From Saccharina japonica (Eukaryota > Sar > Phaeophyceae > Laminariales > Laminariaceae): 64,000 bases of DNA. The stretch lies in the NCBI GenBank assembly GCA_008828725.1, contig MEHQ01001115.1, positions 78,673-142,672 on the forward strand, read 5' to 3'. A program made the translations under genes and the position numbers. Shown here piece after piece: positions 11,158 through 25,100 of the stretch (positions are counted from its first letter, which is position 1; each line of letters starts with the position of its first letter). The notes beneath the pieces are model-generated. The model made no database searches. It had not been told where the DNA came from and saw only the letters and a program-made list of their open reading frames with translations.

Positions 11158-11239
11158 ACCACTCTGTCCCGAAATATAATCACCATCTATACATTAAAAA
11201 GCAATAAAAAGGTGCTTACATTTCAGGACAGAGTGGTAG
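11158..11239. repeat. Stem-loop, 19-bp arms, one mismatch
   Basis: TACCACTCTGTCCCGAAAT at 11158-11176 is complementary to 11221-11239 at 18 of 19 positions, around a 44-base AT-rich loop. It may be a very small MITE or structured RNA; nothing else in the sequence decides. Confidence 0.7.
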
Positions 11240-11965
11240 GTGCTTGTATATATATACCGTAGATCCTGTTCCCTATGGTCCCCCACAATAAAACATGCTC
11301 ACGTTATGGGATAGAATGGACAAGTTAAAACCATGGTACACAATAATAGTATACTTCGAAGTATGACGTTAGGCGTCTCATTCTAAACTCCGCACAGCTT
11401 CAATACCCACTTCTGTTTTGATTTGATTAATATAAAAAAACACTTTTAAATATGCAACACTAAGCATACCTATTTATTGCAGGGGGGATTAGAAACTAGG
11501 ACATACCGTTCACTACTGTGCACACACAAATCCGTATATTTCCTGAGTTACCAACATTATGCATTTCGTCCTATTCACCGCCGTGGATTGCGAACTACGA
11601 AGTAATTTATCAAAACTGCCCAGGACTGCCCTTGATCTCGGATTGAACGGGGAAAGGTACACTTGATTTATTGGATACCTTTTTTTACTGGCACAAAATG
11701 TAGATGTGCGTGTATAGGCGTTGTACACTACATACAGTATTTGCTCAAAGTTTTGACCTTTTTTTGCATTACAGGTCAACTCGCGCGAACTGTGCCTTTG
11801 GCAACCAGGCAGTAGTCCTACAGTAGTAGTAGGAGCTGCATGTATGTATATGTCATACCTTCCCCCTCAACGAGAGGGCACGAAATGTATTTGTTTCGGG
11901 TTGATACTCTATTTGTTTTGTTTTGTGTATTTCAGTGTCCAAAAACAAAAGGGACTAAGTACTGT

Positions 11966-12130
11966 TTGTGTTGTTCACAATAAACCTTCCTTTCTACCCG
12001 TCGACATCCAGCACACCCAGTCTCCGTGCCGATTCTTCATCCTAGAGGTGTGTGTGTTCTTCACATTAAACTTCCTTTCTACCCGTCGACATCCAGCACA
12101 CCCAGTGTCCGTGCCGATTCTTCATCCTAA
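11966..12130 (+). repeat. Tandem duplicate of an unit of about 82 bp
   Basis: Two head-to-tail units share CTTCCTTTCTACCCGTCGAC, CATCCAGCACACCCAGT and GTGCCGATTCTTCATCCTA. Further partial copies occur inverted at 11033-11081 and direct at 14381-14428 and about 14477-14493. This is a dispersed family local to the left third of the window. Confidence 0.75.
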
Positions 12131-12271
12131 AAAGGTACCAGTTCTGTGGTCACAAAACTACGACACAGAGATACTACACTCAGTGCAGTAAGCAGAGCAG
12201 ACAATGCAACGCCATATACGACAGGCAAGACCTACCCTGCTAGCAATCCAGGTGCATGCAAGAGAAAAAAA

Positions 12272-12814
12272 NNNNNNNNNNNNNNNNNNNNNNNNNNNNN
12301 NNNNNNNNNNNNNNNNNNNNNNNNNNNNNNNNNNNNNNNNNNNNNNNNNNNNNNNNNNNNNNNNNNNNNNNNNNNNNNNNNNNNNNNNNNNNNNNNNNNN
12401 NNNNNNNNNNNNNNNNNNNNNNNNNNNNNNNNNNNNNNNNNNNNNNNNNNNNNNNNNNNNNNNNNNNNNNNNNNNNNNNNNNNNNNNNNNNNNNNNNNNN
12501 NNNNNNNNNNNNNNNNNNNNNNNNNNNNNNNNNNNNNNNNNNNNNNNNNNNNNNNNNNNNNNNNNNNNNNNNNNNNNNNNNNNNNNNNNNNNNNNNNNNN
12601 NNNNNNNNNNNNNNNNNNNNNNNNNNNNNNNNNNNNNNNNNNNNNNNNNNNNNNNNNNNNNNNNNNNNNNNNNNNNNNNNNNNNNNNNNNNNNNNNNNNN
12701 NNNNNNNNNNNNNNNNNNNNNNNNNNNNNNNNNNNNNNNNNNNNNNNNNNNNNNNNNNNNNNNNNNNNNNNNNNNNNNNNNNNNNNNNNNNNNNNNNNNN
12801 NNNNNNNNNNNNNN
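12272..12814. other. Assembly gap (543 N)
   Basis: Unknown bases. The downstream part of the LINE reverse transcriptase gene runs into this gap, so frames spanning it are not evidence of coding. Confidence 1.
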
Positions 12815-13610
12815 TGCAACCGTACAGCAGTGCCTCCATCGCCTCCGCTTGAAGCAGGCGGGCCTTGAGTCGAAACGGTGCTCCCGGCCTATCGAAGAGC
12901 TCCGGGCCATACCTCCTGACGCACGCCGACGCTGCTCTGCTCCTGAAGTTGATCTCCCGGGTGAGGTCGCCATGTTCGTTGACGAGGCCGCCCAGGTACC
13001 GGAACTCGAGGGTTTGGGTGTATTTCTGCCCCGCTGCTTCGATGATCAGCGGCGGCGGGGGCGGTGTTGGCTGCTTCTCCTTTACGCGCATCAGGAGAGT
13101 CTCCGTCTTCTTCTCCGACACCGTCAGCCCGAACTCCCCAAACACCTGCACGATAATGGTCATCATCCTCGCCAGTCCGTCGGCGGACCTCGATACAACG
13201 CCGGCGTCATCGGCATACAGCATCCCCCACACCGCCCTCCGTACGCGGTCGAGTGGTGTCTCCGTCCCCGCTCCCGTCTCCTCCTTCAGGAACACTAGGT
13301 TCTGCATGATACCATCGTCCTCGCTGAATCGTACGATAACGACCTCTAGGGCCGCGGCGAAAAAACGTTGAACAGCAGTGGGGACAGCACACACCCTTGT
13401 CGCAAGCCTTGCGTGACCAAGAACCAGTCCGACAGTTCTCCATCGTCCATGCGCACCCGGGCCCGCATTCCGTCGTGGAATTGGCGGATGACGGCGACCA
13501 TCTCCGCAGGAATCCCGGCCCTGGCCAGCACCTTCCATAGCAGCTCTCGGTCCACCGAGTCATAGGCCTTCTGTAGGTCGACGAAGCACATGGGTAATAA
13601 GGATGTGGAT
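12815..13610 (-). pseudogene. LINE (non-LTR) reverse transcriptase fragment
   Basis: Minus-strand frames show the reverse transcriptase motifs in order: [13 protein letters not shown] (motif A), [13 protein letters not shown] (motif B region) and MLYADDAGVVS, whose YADD box lies near 13203-13216. The LINE connection region then runs from YLGGLVNEHGDLTREI to MEALLYGC at the gap. The frame changes inside a T run after LLFNVF (about 13360), consistent with a lost base. Similarity ends just upstream of motif A, so the copy is 5'-truncated, and no endonuclease domain is visible. It is probably dead. Confidence 0.85.
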
Positions 13611-15551
13611 TCAGCGTGTGTACCAGCTCGTAGCCGGTGTGTACGCTGTAGGCTCGCTTGCTGAAGACCAGTCAAGACACAACCTACATTTGAGGTGAAC
13701 GCTTAAGTCGCTGTTAGGCAAACTTGTATGAACGCTTCAATAGAAGAGAAGACTCCAGGCCAACAATGTTGATTAATGTATGTGCTCAAAAGCGAGGCTG
13801 ATGATGAGCAAAAGAAGAGGAGTGGGAGGAGTGGGCGTGTCATCGCTCCTGCTCCCTTGATGATCTTGAGGATCGCAAACATCAACATGCCCTTGCTACG
13901 ATAATTTGCATCTCACAAGAGCAACATGTACTTCGTACGACACCCATACGTAAGACAACGCAACAACAATCGTGACCGATTTTGTACGCAGTACGCAGTC
14001 ATATACGGAAATACATATTGTACTTCACACAATGTACCACGACAGCTTAGCAATCTTTCCGCATCGTGTTTACTTGGAGGAATGTTGTTCCACACGTGGT
14101 TACCGAGCAACTAAACCACTTACGATATAGTAGACACCAGGTACGACAATGTATTAATTGTCCTGCATACCTTTACTGGCTTGATTGATAATGAACTCTG
14201 ATTGGCCACTACTCGGTATCTCGAGGATCCAACTCTTGAGCATAATGAACTATGCATACTACTGATTATTACTCCGTGTTATCGAGTGACGACAAAAGAT
14301 GACTTGCCAACAAGGATAAGATCCAATAATGGGTGCGTGTAGAATTTGTTTGCCCGGAAGGGGAGGACTCTGCACCCATGTGTTGTGTGTTCTTCACATT
14401 AAACCTTCCTTTCTACTCATCGACATATGGTTGTCCCAACCAGGCGTGATGGCCCAATGAGTGTATGCTCGCTTTTTCTACCCGTCGACATTCAGAACAC
14501 CGACAGCAGCAGCAGTAGTAGTAGTAGTATTAATAGTGTCTGTGCCTTAGAGAGAAAAACGTTGTTTTTATTCACAACCACGACACATACATTCCACGTA
14601 CGTACCTACCAGGTATACTATTAATAATACTACAGTATGTGTTCCTGAAGTGCAATGCTCTGAAACCGCAGCTGACGAAAGCAAGAAGGATATACGGCAG
14701 ACAGGGTAGCAAGGCACCAGCCCGACTAGCTGGTAGAACCTGTCTGTACTGAGGGTACAAACCTGCCTCTGCTGCCTGAATAGTGCTCCTGGTGTTACTG
14801 CTGTATGTGCCTATAGCGCCGCTTCGGGCATGAATGTACGAGTAATACATAATGCAGTATTTTGAAAATCTCCGATCCGTTCTGGTACAGTTTCGACCTT
14901 TTCCAGCCGATTTTCATTCTTGAGAATTGCCTTTCCGACCAGGAGGAAAATCGAAAGTGTTGGGTTTTGTATTGTACAAGATGCATCTCCTTCACAGTCA
15001 ATTTTTACGCTGTAAACAGCTGTAGACTATTGTCATCGGCAGTCTGAAGTAACACCGCCCCCAATTCCCGTAAATGCAAAGTTAGTCATACCCAGTAGAA
15101 TATATTCAAATATTAAAAGCCAAGGCTGTGAGATTGAAGATGTATAAATTCCTACTGTACCAGTCGTTCGTAGAGTTTTTATGTTGAAAATGTATTCCAC
15201 ACTACTCCGAGAAGTACCTAATTTTCCACCAACGAGGCGCAATATATAGTCGGGGGCAACTGTTTAGGTAGCACTGTATGTAGTGTTTCGACAAAGTCTC
15301 CACATAACATCCTGTTTTAAAAGCATACGAGCCACGCTACATTCCGGTTCCTCCGTTGATGAGAACATAACGATCGCGTTGGTACTTAATCATAGTGCAT
15401 GGGTGTGATCCCTTCTGGATACGATCTATATTTGTATATCGTGTACGAGAAGACTCTTGAGGTGGTTTACCTGTTGTTATCACGGGGAACCATAGTAAAC
15501 AGAACCAAATAGTGTTAGTAAATATATATATATACTTCGTATATAGAGACA
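13611..15551. other. No supportable gene
   Basis: Short frames only. The stretch contains repeat-family copies (14381-14428, about 14477-14493) and a small AGC/AGT microsatellite near 14505-14540. Confidence 0.45.
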
Positions 15552-15810
15552 AATGCTACGATAGAGGTGCACCGTGATGTTTCTGCCTTATAAGGGTGGT
15601 CACTTATCACTTGAGGAGCTCCTTACCTCACCCGAAAACAGATTTTTCAAAAGACCAAAAAGTGCTACGCGACCAACAATCCCATGCGCTAGGTATTCTG
15701 TGGAAAGTATGGCTACATAATAATGAAAAAACGACCAATTTGGGTTAAGGAGCCCGATCATTCAGAAACAAAATCAGCAAAAAGTGATTCCTCTATATCG
15801 TAGCACGCGT
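15552..15810. mobile_element. MITE copy 1 of the GCTACGATAGAGG family
   Basis: The left end (AATGCTACGATAGAGGTGCACC) and the inverted right end (ACGCGTGCTACGATA-like) match the family terminal repeat ACGCRTGCTACGRTAGAGGT. The interior has the family words CTTGAGGAGCTCCTT and a GATCATTCAGAAA block. It sits immediately outside the left end of the large inverted duplication. Confidence 0.65.
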
Positions 15811-15829
15811 CAATTGCGAGTACCGTAGG

Positions 15830-16190
15830 TGATATTTACTGTTGTCCCCCGTGCCAGATTATGCGAAGGGGGTCCAGAAGTAGTCACATTCATTTGCAAT
15901 CAGAAGTCCGAGCAGGGGCACTTGACACTACAGTCCCTTGTTGTCCCCCCCCAAACCTCTACGAGTACCGGGCTGTATGTAAGCCTCAAACATCTGGACC
16001 GAGGCCTGATATCGCAAGCTCGACAAAAATACGGTGACGACGAGCTCAAGATACTGAATGAAATATGCTGTTCCGTGCTCAAACGACCAAATCCGAAGTA
16101 AAACGATCACACTACCTCTGTACATACATGCTATCGACACTCTTTGCCGCAGGTATCATCCAAGTCGCTGGTGCTTCCTGCATCGCAAAG
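15830..16190 (+). promoter_or_regulatory. Promoter and 5' leader of plus LRR gene
   Basis: The stretch is shared with the region upstream of the minus gene: CACTACAGTYCCTTGTYGTCC, a TATGTAAG that could be a leader donor, and CTGGACCRAGGCMTGATATC. Just before each ATG both genes have TTTGCCGCAG followed by GTRTCATCSAAGTCGCTGG. That is a good acceptor and suggests a 5' UTR intron ending at about 16152. No TATA box is clear. The start was chosen at 16191 because the two genes align from that codon and it opens a signal peptide. Confidence 0.5.
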
Positions 16191-19100
16191 ATGGGCTCCT
16201 CGATCCTGTGCGTTGCACTACTGCTTGCTGGTGCTAGTGTCATCGACGGTGAGCGGGCGATTGTTTTCGGAACGGTGCACGGCGCTAGGGTTCTTGTAAC
16301 GGCGTAACGACGGAACAGTTACAGTAGTTCATTTCCGCCACGTACTCAGGGGTCATGATGTTGGCCGATACTGGTCCTGACTCTTTCGACCGAACAGGAA
16401 ACCACGAACGGAACTAGTCTTAGTATCGCTACCACCACGTCGACTAGCTCTGATCGGCGCTGCCACACCGTAGCTGCAAACGCTGTGTGCGCAACGCCAC
16501 GTCACGCCGCGAACATGTGTGAACTCGCGGAGTCGAAGCCATGCTCATTTGTTTGAAAATATGTATGCCCGTGCATAGAGGTAAACACCTGCGTCCGTTT
16601 CCGATGACCTTCAAACGACATTGGCTGCAGTCCGGGGCACTGGCCACTTCAGCAACACGTAAAACAACATTAGCACCTTGAACGATCGAGTCCAAGCTCA
16701 TTACGAAGACTAGTGCGCCCGGTCGTCGTAGGTGGAGTTTAAGGGGCCACGTCGGTCATAAACAGAGAAGAGTGCTTGACTGTTGGAAATTATACATGTT
16801 TCGTCTTTTTTTACAGCAGCATCCTTACCAGTACACCTTTCGAAACACCGCATAGAGCACCGTCTCCCGAAGCTTGTCTTTTGCAGCAGTTCCATGTTGG
16901 CGTTCAGAAAACGCCTGTCTTGTTGCGTAACTCCTGGTTATTACGCCACGTAGAGTAACTGACCATACTCACGGTGCACCCGGCAACCTTGACGACACAA
17001 TCCATGGTCTCAACTGCAAGGTCTGGTAAATTCCTGCCTGGACCCGGACAGCGCCAGCTACCTGTGTCAGGAGGGGGCCACTAGAGTGTGAGTCCACTTG
17101 CCGTGCATACACGTGACCTGCTGTTATATCTGTGTCTAACTACATGGTCTAGCTCTAGTACGCAGGCCAGCATTCTTTGTTGCAAAACTAAAGTTCCTTT
17201 CGAATGCATGGGAGGAAGACGCTAACACGGTAGTTCTGCAGTACAACCAGCGATCGGCCACTTACCTCCAACTCTCTGACGGGTAACGTTCATACCAGGA
17301 GTCAATGTTCAATCTGACACACCACATTTACTTATAGAGCCTTGCCTGACTGTCGAAATGTGTGGTGCGTTGCTGTCATTTTGTTGCGTGTTATGTTCCA
17401 GCTATTTCACCGACTGCGACTTGACGGACGATGATATGGCTGGTGTGGCGACCTGCCTGGATGTAATTGGGCGCGACAGCATCGAACGTTTGTGAGTGGG
17501 AACAAGGATGGCCGTGCTGCACCATGCAGCTTCTGCTCACCATATATACGTATAGAGGCGACGGGTCGTTACGAGCGGTTTCAGGCATGTCACCCCAAGT
17601 TCCGTCAGTCACGAATGCCGCATGCAATAGCAACTCCGATGTCACGCATTTGGTATCATGATGACCGCCATGAACAGTGGAAGGGGGTGACATCGCCAGT
17701 GTTTTCTTCAAGGGGCTAGAACTGGCGCTATCGCCGAAAATGTGGCCTGACCAACCACAGGCCTTCAAAGAGGTCAACCATAATCAGGCGTTTCTGTAGG
17801 AATCCACCCCCCCACCACCCCATTTTTTTTCTAAACGAGCCGCTTCCAGGTAGCCCAAGGCATGTTGATACAAAGGTTCGCGCAAACTATTCGAAACTCT
17901 GAGTGCGTATGATCAATACTAAGTCATATTTACCGCCCAAAACCGACTATATACTGAAACTAAGTGATGACGAGGCAACGCCTATTTATTGCACTTTTAC
18001 CGCACACAAGTCAAAATGTCCACGTCGATTTTTGGGGATAAGACACTGAAACTTGGCACACTTGTTGTATGAACCCTACCCGAGCCTTGAACGAGTGGGA
18101 TCATTCATTATATTTGTTTCGGTAGGTAATGTTGGATCTCTTAAGATCCAAATTTCCCGAAACAAAACACGAAACTAACAATATCTTCCGGAAAAGAAAA
18201 CAAAAGAAAACATTCGTTAACGGCTCGGATAGGGTACGTGTGCCAAATTTCAGGGTCTATTTCCATGAAAGGCGTGGACATTGGCGACTGAATAATGTTT
18301 GGGCGGTAAGCTTGATCCAGCCCGTAGCTCTCACGGGGTACATGAACATAGGGTGTATACACACCATTCGTAGCTTATATACCGCTGCCGTTCTCCAACT
18401 TCGACATTCGTCATCTAGACCAGTTGTTCTATCGAATGCTGGGCGATGCATCCGCGTATTTAGGAAAATCGGCAGTTGTGCGATCAATCCGTGCGTGGCG
18501 ATAAACTACGACGTTAGGACGGGTGCACTCTCACTGCTAGGGTCCACGGCGGGGAAGTGTTGTGTCCTTTCCTGATTGCCCCCCCCTACCCGTGTGTAGA
18601 GACAGGATGTGCATGGTCAACTTGCATCAATAACGCTTTGCGCTTGCAGTTTGCTGCTCATCTGGGCGCGACTCGAGGTTGGTGCAACGCTGAAGCATGT
18701 TGATGGCGGGGGTGGTGCGATTCCCGTGTGCCTTACCACGTGACTCTTATCACCTCCACCCGTTATGTCTTGTCTCCTAATCACAGGTACATCGACGACA
18801 ATGAGAACCTGACCACGCTGCCAGCAGGGCTTTTCCAGGGGCTTTCGGGACTACTTCGCCTGTAAGTCGTGCTTGGTGTACCGTATATGACAGTGTACAT
18901 CACACTCCCTGGGGTGAATTTCAAACGTAGGTTTCTCCATAATCGGGGGGGGGGGCAGACAACCAAAAAGGCGGCTTTCGGAACACCTCTTGGAGATCTT
19001 TCCATACACGGGTCGCTCGGGGTTAGCGCTTGACCGGTCGTCGAGAAAATCATCGTCGAAGTTCGTTCGAGGGGGTGTGGTATACAGTACCAGGTACCAT

Positions 19101-22100
19101 ATACTGTATGCTGTTGACGCGTGCTACGGTCGCCTGCATGCAGGTGCACCATGTTTGCCTTCTGAGGGTGGCTACTTATTGAGGAGCTCTTTACCTCACC
19201 CGAAAACAGCTTTTGAACGAAAACGTAAGCGCTAGCCGATGAACATTCCCATCACCTACGTAGGTGAACAACGAAAAGTATTGCAGCAAAATCAGTAAAA
19301 TTCGACGAGTTTGGTTCAGTAGGTCGAACGTTCATAGAACGTTTCAGACTAATATATCCCAGCCTCTTTCTCGTCAATGATTGCGAAGCTTGTATCTTCG
19401 TATCGTCCTCAAACATTGTGAGACTGTCGAGAGTGTACCATGCAAGCACACGATGGGCGAAAAGATGCCATCGCTGCGTGATGATGTGCCATGCCGTCAC
19501 GCTGATTCTTTGGTATATGTCAAATATCACCAGGTCCCTTGGCGACAACAACCTGCAGTCCCTACCGACCGGGATATTTGACGGGCTCGGCAAGGTAGAA
19601 CGCTTGTAAGTGTGGCTTCGTACGGCTTGCGTAGGAGCGGTTACAGTCGTATCGCTTTCCAGTTGCCACGAACAAACGGCACTACCAATACTATATGAGA
19701 TATGTGAAAGGCTAGTGCATACACCCTGTCAGAATTTGATTAATCCGTTGGGGAGCATGATGGTGTTGTGAGGTCAAGACAGACAACGCGCATTGTTTGT
19801 ACCTGATTGACTGCTTGGACCGCCTTTTCAGTAAACGACGGCCGTGTTTGTACCTCCATTTATCTGGAGTAGGCGTCTATTAATAGTTTACTTGCTATTC
19901 TCGGCCCGCAGCTAGCTCGGCACGCACACCTGACAACCGTTTTACAGCCAGCTTGAGTGTATTGAATACTCGCTGTTGAAGACTAAACCGGCGGCATTAG
20001 ACATAGACTAGCGTATCACAAAAGCGCACGCATGATGCGGAATTTATTTGCAATGTGGAGTGGTCGACTAACGTCTGAGTATGGCCATACGTTCCTCCGT
20101 CACTTCTTGCCTGACTCTTTGCGTCACCAGGTACCTGAGGCACAACAAGCTGCCGACTCTGCCCGAAGGGATATTCAAGGACCTTGCAGACCTTGACAAG
20201 CTGTAAGTGACGTAACGGATATTCTAAATATGTATGCCTGTAGCTTGATGACAACTTGATGGCGAGAATGCCCGCCAATTGAAGGCTTGGCGTAGAGTTC
20301 GGACATATATCGCGGAAAGGTTTGGATTCGAGAATAAACCGCTGTTTCACGATTTGCCCTGTTGGCCACGCGTTTATAGAAATTCGGAGCTATCCTTGTG
20401 TTCGGTGTCCGATCGTCAGGTATCACCTGAGAGTGTTCGACGCGGTTTGAAGTGCATGGTGCAATTGTCAGATTTCAGAGTCGATTTGGGCGTCAATGCT
20501 TGACGTGGCATGGTGTCGCCGATACTGGTCGGTCCGGGCTTATTCGTGTGCAGATTACGATACCTGTTTCTCGAACTCGTGCGAGGGCCACGACGAGCAA
20601 GCGTTGCCACCTCGGGCACGTCGCTCGGTCGAGATTGCTGGACGTTCACGATGGTGATATTCGCGATTCAGTGTATATCCGCTAACAAGTTCAGGTTCCC
20701 TCTTGAGCCGTGCATATATTTTCCTCTGAAACATCTTGTCCGTGGTCGCTTAGTATGTGGTTTTTCCTATTGGAATTTGTGGGGCTGTCTACTTTTACGC
20801 CGAACTCGAAAGTTCCGCGTGGTGTCGCAACGGGAGAAACGTGGCATGGCTGCATGGTGACTGACTGCCCCTTTTCCTCCCTGACTTTCGTTCGTGCCAC
20901 AAGGCTTCTAAATGACAACAAGCTGGTTGCTCTACCGCCCGGGGTATTTGACGGGCTTGGAAACCTACTTGAAATGTAAGTGTAGCTTTTGCAAGCTGCG
21001 TTTGGGCTGATTAATGAAACTCACTTCCAAGGCTGCCCTGCACAACCAGAAATTTAGCAATCATACTAAAATACCGCATACATGATTCAGATGCTTCGTG
21101 CCGCGATTTGTCCACGTAATGTGCATCGTGGTGCACCTCTGTGCCAGTGAGAGCATAACGCTGAACCTGCACTTTTTGAAATGTCCAGTCGTTGCCTTCA
21201 CCTGACTCGAAGTTGGAATTAGCCACGCTCTCGACTACTGTCATCATTTGGTCCAGTGAGCGTCTATTAAGGAGGGAATTCATGCAATTACATAAGGCGT
21301 GAACTTCAGTGTTTCGTGCGGGTGAGAGTATAACGCTGAACCTGCCCTTTTTGAAATGTTTAGTCGTTGCCTTCACCTGGCTCGAAGTTAGGAGCAGCCA
21401 CGCTCTTGACGATGACCCTCCTTTGGTCCAGTGAGCGTCTAGTAAGGAGGAAATCCATGCAATCCATATTGCGCAAGCTTTGATTTAGTTTGAACACATT
21501 AAACCTTTGGGTTCAAGGTAGATGTACCAAAGAATGGCTGCCTCGTGGAGTACGGTGGGTGGTTTGAAAGTATCCAGTTCTGATGGTTTATCAAGTATAT
21601 TTTCCTACACTTAGTAGAGTCGGAAGTTAACGCCGTAGTTAGAAGATAAGACCTGAAGTTTGCCACGAATGCTCTATGAACCCCTGTCGACCCGTTAACC
21701 GACCGTATTAGTACTGTTACATATTTCGCCAGATGTCTGTTTTTGGAGTTGATGAAACGCAACGCGAGTGATTGGCGAGTGACACGCTCCTTGCTTCATC
21801 GTCAGATGTCTGTTTTTGGAGTTGATGAAACGCAACGCAAGTGATTGGCGAGCGACACCCTCCTTGATCCACTCGTATGACACGGCCACGCACCGCGTAG
21901 GCACGCGAGTGGCCGTCACACCCTTCCGGAACCCCATCTCTCGGTCAGTGTCCACGCCTAAGTTGCCCCGCCGACGGCTCGTGTCTGAGCCACTTCTCGG
22001 CCCTCCCACCGCACCCGATCCCTTTATTTCCATGTGTAAGCCGGTCCCGCCGCACCCAGCACCAGCATCTCTTTCTCACGTGCTAGCCCGGGTCCAAGCT

Positions 22101-25100
22101 TTGACGGCGGGAGACGGCCGACTCCGCCCTGTGCGAATCGCTTCCCCTGTGCCGTTGGCGAAATCCGGGGCTGAAGCGTCCCAGATCCGCTTTTTCGCGC
22201 ACCCATACTAATTCACGCTGCCCCACAACATGTTACTACGGCCCAGATCTGCAACACATATGCTTATAATGTTGTATGTGGCTCGCATCGCGCTGGGGAA
22301 GTTGCGCTCAGTCTTGTTATTAATTCCCGGCATGTTGTTTTGACTGTTGCATCCCTGTCGTTGTGGCTTAACTTGGTTTTGTGTGTTGTGGATCAGGGTA
22401 TCACAAGGGCGAGCTCATGTTCGAAACTAGTTACGCAATCTGACGCGTTTATTTTGTCTGTCCTCTTCCCGTCCGCCACCTTGCACGTCTATCTCGGAAT
22501 GTTATCAGGCACCTCGAGTCTAACGACCTGATTACTCTGCCGAAAGGGTTATTCAACGACGTTGGAAATCTGCAGGAATTGTGAGTTGGTGATAACCATG
22601 TCTTGCTCCCGGTAGAAGTTCCCAACGCATGTCTTTGTCGTCGTTGGCTCCGAACTCGACGATAATTAAGAATACCCGCTGACTTTTGTTGGGTGTGATC
22701 GTCGCACACACAATGCGGCAAGTGATGTCAGGCTGATACGACATTTCCACGCATTGCTTCGGAGGCCGTTTTCACGTTTGTATTTGGGTTGTATACTGGG
22801 TCTGTTTTCCGATCTTCGTCTCTGGAGTCCCGAGAGAAAGTTTGAATAAATCCTTCGCTAGCGTGTGGGGATCTCACCCAACCTCGAACGACACGATAAT
22901 ATAAAACTCTCAAGTGTCTTTAGAATGGGCCTACTCGGGATTGCTGAATGTGATCAGTGTGTTCCCTAGCGACCTCACGATATACGAAGTGTTGCGGCAA
23001 GGCAATGCACAGCTCAAAACCGATTGTGGCTAAGAGATGTTGATAGCCCTTGGTAACCGTGATAGCCTGCACACTGCTGCAGCAGCGTGCCCTTGCTTCG
23101 TCTACGGCGGGCAAAGCGTCAATACTCTCTATTGGAGCGACTCAACTGATCAGGGCTCGTCAACGTCCTGATTTGATACTCGACAGGTACTTGAAACGGA
23201 ACTACGATCTGCAGTGCGTCCCCGACACGTGAGCAATACACCGTTCGTCAAAGGCTAAGGTTTCACTCCAGTACTCGCTCGCGGTTTTGGTTTTTGGTTT
23301 CATTCCTAACGGTCACCAAAACGACGCTACGGGTGCACACCTTCAACAATTTGCAGTTTCTGCCGTGCGTTAGTGCTGGGATTGATATCCGTGCATGTAG
23401 GCAAACGGTACGGTGCCCGAACGATCGTGCTAAACATCACTTATGTATCGAGTGCATCCAGCAACTCGTGCAGTATTATGCATTGTCGAGGTGTTTGTGG
23501 GAACCAAGTTTGGGGGTCGCAATCACAGCTCCGATGGTAGGTATTGGCATCACGTATGATGGAGGTAGGGTACGCGTAAGGTAGGGTTCGGTCGCATGCA
23601 CACGCGAATGTAAGGGTGTATTTATTAATCGGAGAGTGGCCTACATTCTTTCACAAGGAAACTTACCCGCGACCATCCCGACGTCCCCTCCGATGTCGTT
23701 CGCCGTCCTGGTTGGTCCATGATGGACGCAGCAACGCCGTTGTTGATGTTGACCTACCGGGCGACTGTGGTGAGTGAGCCGACACACCACCAATATATAC
23801 ACTAACTTGCATGGCTCATGCCCCGCCGGGTATGATTCTGCGTGATGGACATGACTCGATAAGACGAGGCCGTTCCCGCTGTCAGACTCCATACACGGAT
23901 GGCTGGTCTTTCCAGTGTAGGACTGCTTACAATAGTTCCAAACTCCAAAACACTTCCACTATCACTCGCCTGCAATTCACACCATCCGTGATTCAACCGT
24001 GCGTGTGTCCCACTTGGCAGAATGCACCCCGACCGAGGCGGTGGAGTGCGACGACGGCTTTGAGTGCGCGCCTGGGTCGTCCGGGTACACTTGCGGTAAG
24101 TGTGCTCCATAAACGGCCTACTAGAACGTTTGCGTACATTCCGAAACGGCACAAATAGGCTGTGTTCGAACACATGTTGACTACCAAGGCGAATCCGGCG
24201 GGCATTCCAGGGTTCTTAGGCAAGACAATATGTTGTTGACCTTCGTGGTTCACGAGGCAGAACCTATACACCATTGTCGGGGAACCGATACAAACTGACG
24301 ATTTCCGGGAGAAGAGGAGACAGAGCCAACCCATACCATACGAAGATCGTGTCATCCTCGCCATACGATTTGTACATTATTGGTTCATGTTTACTTTTTC
24401 CCGCTCGTTCCTGTGCACATGTCATAGTTAATTCCCGACATGCCGTCGGTACGATTACCGGGTACCCGGCTACGTATTCCTGACAAACCTAGGATCCCGG
24501 CCACGGGTAGGGAAAATATTGTTTAAACAGTCCGGGAACCCGTTCGCAACACGTACCCGGCAGGGTACAACGCAAATATGTACCCACAATACAATAACAG
24601 TAGCACACCAACATTACGCTGCAGCAGTGATGCGCCCAGCCGCCGCGCAATAACTTGATGTTGCGTCCAGTTGTAATTAATGCCAAAGTGGCAACGTAAC
24701 GTTTCAGTCACAAATTGAATGCCAGTAATATAGTAACATGATGTTACAAGCGTCTTGGCATTATATATATATATCTCGCTAGCATAGTGTTACATTGAAA
24801 CCACCTCCAAAGGTAATTCAGCTGACATACGTAAAACGTTACGTTGTTTGTCCGTCCCTGAGGTAGAATAGGAGGGGCTCAAATAACGTTGGAATGACAT
24901 ACTGTTAGATTGCTGCAAAATACGATCCTCGTGTATAGGGCCGTAGTCCCCCGGAACTCTGACAACGCTACACGTCAACACGTTAGCGATGTATGGTAAA
25001 ATGGAGTGAGGTGTGGTAAAATGGTCCAAGTAACAGTTACTTCAAATTGGCTATCGCTGTGCTATGTCGAACGCAGCTACCTCTGCAGCATCTGTCGAGC

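Larger units (their letters stand above)
10657..12271. other. Repeat-rich intergenic stretch
   Basis: No supportable gene. It includes the hairpin at 11158-11239 and copies of a short repeat family at 11033-11081 and 11966-12130. A minus-strand open frame at 11513-11779 has no recognisable domain. Confidence 0.45.

Noticed and set aside
12146..13538. Long frames spanning the N run
   Set aside because: Most of their length is unknown bases. Only the reverse transcriptase part on the minus strand is real coding similarity.
15829..16101. 90-codon frame upstream of the plus gene
   Set aside because: A stretch stays similar in the minus promoter, but there the corresponding frame has stops and indels. 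Leader or promoter conservation explains it better.
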